Source: Saccoglossus kowalevskii
Lineage: Eukaryota; Hemichordata; Enteropneusta; Harrimaniidae
NCBI RefSeq assembly: GCF_000003605.2
Contig: NW_003138322.1
Coordinates: forward strand, 26,550 to 79,957
Length of the DNA stretch: 53,408 bases
Direction of reading: 5' to 3'
In this document: positions 48,850-53,408 of the stretch, piece after piece
Layout: every line of letters begins with the position of its first letter
How positions within the stretch are numbered: position 1 is the stretch's first letter
The notes under the pieces: model-generated
The model's database searches: none
Seen by the model: the letters and a program-made list of their open reading frames with translations, nothing else
Told to the model about the DNA's origin: nothing
Program-made: the position numbers and the translations under genes

Positions 48850-49050
48850 GAGTCAGGTCTGCAACCGGGTCTGAAATTACAAAATTTAATATAGATGGAT
48901 TTATTTTAATATATTGCCTATTTCCATTGGAAAATCGGATATAAATATTTATGCATTTGGTGCTTTATTATTTGACTAGAAAGGTTTAACTAAATTAACC
49001 ATACTTATATGTTTAAATAGTGATTCCGTGCAGCTAATAATATGAAGTTA
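48850..49050 (+). repeat. Dispersed repeat, copy 1 of 3
   Basis: Begins near GAGTCAGGTCTGCAACC, then GGTCTGAAATTACAAAATTT, and ends TTTAAATAGTGATTCCGTGCAG with CTAATA. The same order of blocks recurs at 50415-50525 and 51030-51245. Confidence 0.6.
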
Positions 49051-49146
49051 TTTACGAGAATACCTCAAAGTATGCACGAAGACAGTACAGCTGGCGTACT
49101 GTCTGAGTGCATACTTTGAGGTATCTTCGTAATAACCTTATTATTA
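49034..49146. repeat. Long hairpin, about 113 bp palindrome
   Basis: TTACGAGAATACCTCAAAGT (49053) and on through ATGCAC and GACAGTAC pair with GTACTGTC, GTGCAT and ACTTTGAGGTATCTTCGTAA (ending 49132). The arms are about 40 bp with few mismatches around a 7-base loop, extended by weaker AT pairing outside. RNA from this site would fold into a near-perfect stem. It may be a palindromic MITE, or less likely a small-RNA precursor. Confidence 0.85.
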
Positions 49147-49149
49147 TAC

Positions 49150-50410
49150 ATCTTTTCCTTCCAAGGATACATCATGGGAATGCCGAAATCCAAAATGTTT
49201 AGAACAGAATCCGCGAACTTCTTTGTGTGGAGTCCGGTCAAACCCCTTGGCAGCCATGTTTTTTTTTATTATTAGAAGACGCATACGCTCGTAATAATTC
49301 CATATTTGGAATTCACATTTCCTTATATGGTAGCATGAAAATGCCCCGTAAAATACCGCAAAATTACGGCACGCTGTAACTTACGTTACGGTGACAGATG
49401 TATAATAATACTGTCACCGAATTATTGTTTGCAAAAAAAAAATGGTTGTTCAGATAAAAATTATCTTATAAGACGATTCAGACTAAATTTGTTTGAAAAT
49501 TTGTTATTTTATGTACGTTGTGAAGTATGACAAAAAATAACGCAGATTATAATTGTACGAGAAAAACAGAAATACTTTACCCAAAAACTGAAAGAGGTAA
49601 CGAAGCAAACGAAACATTCATGTTATTGTTGTTGTTGTTTTTTATTTCATTTGGGTTCAGTCGTCAAGGGTGTACATAGAGGTGCATGTTCAACTGAACA
49701 TTATTCATAATTATGTATGGTTAGTCAATAAGCAAGCATGGGAATGCGCATCTAAAACAACACAAAAAGGTACAATTTATACAACACATAATACTTTACT
49801 CACCAAGTGTATTAGTTATGACTGTGAAAAGATCTGTGGTATCTGTATTGTATGCGTACACAACTCGAACACTGATTACCAAGTATCAATCGCAGATATT
49901 CACCACAATGAGAATCAACGATGTAAATAAAATGCAGTACATTTAATTGTGTCGATTCATGTTCACGATTAATAAATAACATATGTGACTTATTTTCACT
50001 AGGCGCGTTCCAGCGCTTAATTAAAAAGAAAAACATATAGCTTTTTTATCGCAGATGGCTGTTATATTATACAAATATTCACCCGGCCACGTTGGATATA
50101 CAGATCTGTTGACCCGAAAAAACATTGTTTTGCCTCGGTCAACAAATGTCATCCGAGGGTCGAAAAATATGTCGCTGTTATATTCCAATTACTCTGGCAT
50201 AGGTATGATGAGTTAACAGACATATTAGGCCACCGGTATATCATAAACAGAGAAACAAATTCAAAGAGTAGAACTCTGATATATGACACCACATATAATC
50301 ACTTCATCAGTAATACCAACAATAATACCAATGACATTGCAATACTTTATAACGTAACTTCATAATTATCTGTGCTTCAACAAACATGTATACCAATATC
50401 AAATGTTGTT
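49150..50410. other. Intergenic, no recognised gene
   Basis: AT-rich, with a GTT-rich tract near 49622-49640 and small inverted motifs near 50108-50160 (GTTGACCC/GGTCAAC). The frame 49670-49930 (+) has no motif. Confidence 0.4.
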
Positions 50411-50414
50411 TGTG

Positions 50415-50525
50415 TGAGTAAGGTCTGAAATTACAAAACTACATTATTTCAGGAGATAAAAAAACTTTATTGTTAATTTTATTTTGGGTTTAAATAGTTG
50501 ACTCCATGTAGTTTATATTATTACA
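50415..50525 (+). repeat. Dispersed repeat, copy 2 of 3 (shortened)
   Basis: GAGTAAGGTCTGAAATTAC at the start and GTTTAAATAGTTGACTCC then ATGTAGTTTATATTA at the end match copies 1 and 3, with a shorter middle. Confidence 0.6.
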
Positions 50526-51029
50526 TATAACAAAATTGAAACTACTAACAATGCCACTGAATATTGGTGAGTCTTAGTCACAGTGAACTGCCATAAACAT
50601 AAACATAAACGGATTAGATGTCCTTTGGTCACGTGACATATTTGATTGCCGACTACGCAAGATAATATAAGTGCATTTGATAATTTACAATTTGAATATC
50701 CAGTATCCATTATCACTCCCGAGCATTCACCACAATCGATACTAAGTGTATATCATCAGAAATCTAACGAGGTCCACCCAGATTAAGATATAAAATAAAA
50801 TAAAATGAATGTCTGTATTTACTGTGCCGCCCATCATTAATACAAAAAAACTGAAGGTTCAGCAGTTGTTACTCGAGATGAATTGAAAAATGTCCTGAAC
50901 AAATTTTACTTAATCAGGATATAGTATAATTGTTGTATATGATTTCGCAACATTGCCAACTGCTGTAGAAAAAGTATCCCTCAAATATTTCATATTTTTT
51001 AACGCAACTCCGTAAACATTTGGACGTAA

Positions 51030-51245
51030 ACAAGCAGTCAGACAAGTCTGGAATTACAGGTCTGAAATTACAGCATTTCATTTAAATAGACTTAGTTTAA
51101 TATTTTACTTGATTTTATTCAAAAAGCCGATTACAAGTAATTAAACCAGCAATTTTATTATTTCATTATGCAGATCAAACTAGGTAAACTAACTATAGTT
51201 GGTGTTTAATTCGTTGATTCCGTGCAGTTGATATTGTGACACATT
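51030..51245 (+). repeat. Dispersed repeat, copy 3 of 3
   Basis: GCAGTCAGACAAGTCTGG, then GGTCTGAAATTACAGCATTT, and at the end GTTTAATTCGTTGATTCCGT then GCAGTTGATATTGTGAC match the other two copies in the same order. Confidence 0.6.
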
Positions 51246-52360
51246 GCCTGTAGTTAAAATATCAATCTGAACACAGGACACCTGTTAATTGTCAGATTAG
51301 AATCGGGTAATTTTTGATCGCCTGCTGTATTTGGTTGCGACTGCGAAAACTGAACTGGTATTGAATGGTGATGAAATATTACAATTTAAACACTATTTAG
51401 CTTCGTAAGATCATGTTTTTCTTATATATGATTATGTACCTAAATTAGAAATTGTGTCCAAATTGTAATAAAAGCTAACAGATATCAAATGCAATCAATA
51501 AAATTGGAAAATCAGAAGTCCAAAGTAAATGAAAACATGAACACATCTAGATTTCAACAATCGTGGATTATAAAATAACATAACCTCATTTAGTTTACTA
51601 ACTTTTTTCTGTAAAGCGCCCTCAGTGCTTAAGATTGTGCTCACGTGGCCTGTATGTAAAATCTTCAAATTCAGACAATCTACACAAAGGTGGGAATTTG
51701 TACAGTCGAGTATTCGTTTTTTTACGGTCGTAATTTATATATACCCTCTTCTTGTAATGTCGCTGTTTTCCTTTCCATGTACTTGTATTCGCGAGGGGGG
51801 GGGGGCGTTTTAGAGATACATCCTAGTTGGTGAACCGGGACTACCCAAGCTCTTTTATCATTTTTTTACTAATATGCCCTGCCATATACCTGGACAACTC
51901 CGTGCAATAAAGAAGTATAACTTCATTGTACATCATGACTAGCATTATCAAATTAAGTCTACAAAGCAATATGTATATTGGTTGATATAGTCGCTATTTG
52001 ACACCTGTGCTCATGAAATAGTTAACCGTTTAGTTAAATAGTTAACTGTAACTGTCAGTTACAGGTAATATTTGTTATAACAATATTATCCAGTCTTTAC
52101 AAGCATGGGCTAGTATTTTCGCTTCTAACAACACGTGTACATTTTCATAAAGTACGTTCCCTATTCTACCAAGTAGTTTCGTTAAGAATTAAGCTGAAAA
52201 TCGTAAAATATACCAATATAATGTGTAATATCTCCCACCAAGATTCCAAGGCAATATTGTTAAATATTTCTAGGTTCCTTTACTTCTTATGATTGTATAT
52301 TATAATTGTTACCATGGTGCTCTGAACAATGTATATTTAAAAACTACCAATTACAAAAAT
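51246..52360. other. Intergenic, 3' side of the NXPE-like gene
   Basis: AT-rich with a 12-G run near 51796-51807. No recognised gene; the frame 51625-51813 (+) has no motif. Confidence 0.4.
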
Positions 52361-52367
52361 CGATAAT

Positions 52368-53408
52368 TCATGACATATCCCTTCTTTCAGTGCATAAATA
52401 TGATAATGCTAGATGCAATTCTTGTAAAATTATATAACGTGGCATATGTACATTATTTTCCTCGAAAGATGAGTTTATCAAATCCCAAACATCAAGAAAC
52501 ATTATGCCCATCCCACCAAACACACGTCTTATAATTCTGTTCATGTCATAGAATATCCAATTATTGCTGTGGATATTTTGTTCCTTGTACAAATTATCAC
52601 GTGCGTGAGAAAGTTGTATCATGATCTTTGACTTAGGACAACGTTGTATTAATCTTTCTATAGATTTCTTGGCAAGTACGAGACGTTCAACATACGATCG
52701 CATGGACCATAATGCATAGTGGAAGCAAAAATTCAAAATTAAAACTTGTGTCTTTGTTTGACATTGTTGCTTGTTAATATTATCAATCAAGTCACTTTCA
52801 AATCTTCCTTCCCATATGCCAATTTTCGGTCCCGCAAGCCTCGGGATCATGAAATTAAAGTTTGTGTTTTTGAAATTAAAATTACTGAACGATTCAGAAA
52901 CTTGTTTTAAAGTTGAATCGCCACTGAGAAGAAACTCTTTGTCATTAATGCATTTTTCAAACTCATCTTGTTCCCATTGTATACTTTGGCATGTAAGTGA
53001 AACATATGTATATTTGTTATCCCAGTATCCATCGGATAATGGTTTGGGCAAATCAGGCCCACATGGTGGAAGATCCAAAGAAGGTGTTGTCGCATCTGTA
53101 AGGAAAAATATTATTTGAGCGAATAAAATTAATCAATTTATGACCCACACCCCATCTTCGTCATTAACTAATGTGTCATATTTTGTTTTACATTTGCTTG
53201 AAATGATATCAGAAAACCAAGAATATTTGCTAATATATGCTAACTTGGTTTACTCACCCAAAATATGTAGATGTACTGGTGTGCCTCTTAAGTTTACTGT
53301 ACTATATCTCCTGAACATGATATCAAGAAATCGTAAATTATTATATATTGAACAACCACCATGTATGATCTGTCGATCATATTTGAATTTGACGAATACA
53401 ATAACCTG
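52368..53408 (-). CDS. NXPE-like protein (neurexophilin/PC-esterase family), 3' part
   Basis: Two exons are visible on the minus strand: 53258 to beyond the right edge (ending phase 1 at a GTGAGT donor) and the last exon 52368-53095 (acceptor CCTTACAG), joined in frame. The first visible part reads QVIVFVKFKYDRQIIHGG and RYSTVNLRGTPVHLHI, consistent with the end of the beta-sandwich region. The last exon has CGPDLPKPLSDGYW, the block leading into the SGNH-hydrolase-like domain, then LSGDSTLKQ with GDST at 52911-52922 as the nucleophile box, and near the end NVHMPRY (His at 52446-52448) followed by LALSYLCT as in NXPE C termini. Residues usually acidic before that His are E and N here, so catalysis is uncertain. 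Members are secreted or Golgi proteins whose roles are poorly known. The N-terminal part lies outside the window. Confidence 0.72.

Noticed and set aside
52771-53118. Plus-strand 115-codon frame
   Set aside because: Antisense shadow of the NXPE-like last exon.

Overview
This window is metazoan nuclear DNA. It is AT-rich, its genes have GT-AG introns and widely spaced short exons, and it carries abundant decayed transposons and microsatellites. One run of Ns marks a draft-assembly gap. The gene families (Gal3ST-like, WSCD-like, O-fucosyltransferase-like, NXPE-like) and repeat types (tyrosine-recombinase retroelement, LINE, mariner remnant, palindromic MITEs) suggest a marine invertebrate, either lophotrochozoan or invertebrate deuterostome. 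The species cannot be fixed from sequence alone.

Genes. (1) 1-366 (+): 3' end of a galactose-3-O-sulfotransferase-like gene, cut by the window edge. (2) 3729-5350 (+): a complete two-exon tandem paralogue, a 378-aa type II membrane protein. (3) 20143-21556 (-): a four-exon WSCD-type sulfotransferase, about 299 aa, with a truncated copy at 16915-17490. (4) 30157-32584 (-): a six-exon, 428-aa O-fucosyltransferase-like protein, assembled here from splice sites and reading phase. (5) 45565-47984 (-): a second four-exon WSCD-type sulfotransferase with the same intron phases. (6) 52368 to the right edge (-): the 3' part of an NXPE-like gene with an SGNH-type GDST box. (7) 24599-24883 (+): an orphan 94-codon frame with a poly(A) signal right after its stop. 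Every recognisable gene except the orphan belongs to a Golgi- or ER-type carbohydrate-modifying family or resembles one, so the locus looks like a loose cluster of glycan-decorating enzymes. No shared pathway is proven.

Repeats. 6.5-7.8 kb is a degenerate tandem array of about 140-bp units ending in a (CA)n tract and a hairpin. 13.2-20 kb is a nested transposon graveyard: fragments of a DIRS/Ngaro-type tyrosine-recombinase element, a roughly 0.6-kb inverted repeat, the WSCD gene fragment lying between inverted recombinase copies, and a 5'-truncated LINE inserted in one inverted-repeat arm with an 8-bp target duplication. 33.2-38.3 kb holds two facing copies of a transposon with arrays of an ATTATCGGTT-type subterminal motif. 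39.26-39.65 kb is a tiny mariner-like element with a transposase helix-turn-helix remnant. 43.66-44.66 kb is a 1-kb fold-back element. Short palindromic MITE-like elements lie at 1.76, 9.62, 24.28 and 49.03 kb, and three copies of one dispersed repeat lie at 48.9-51.2 kb. The remaining intergenic DNA is AT-rich with no recognisable genes.
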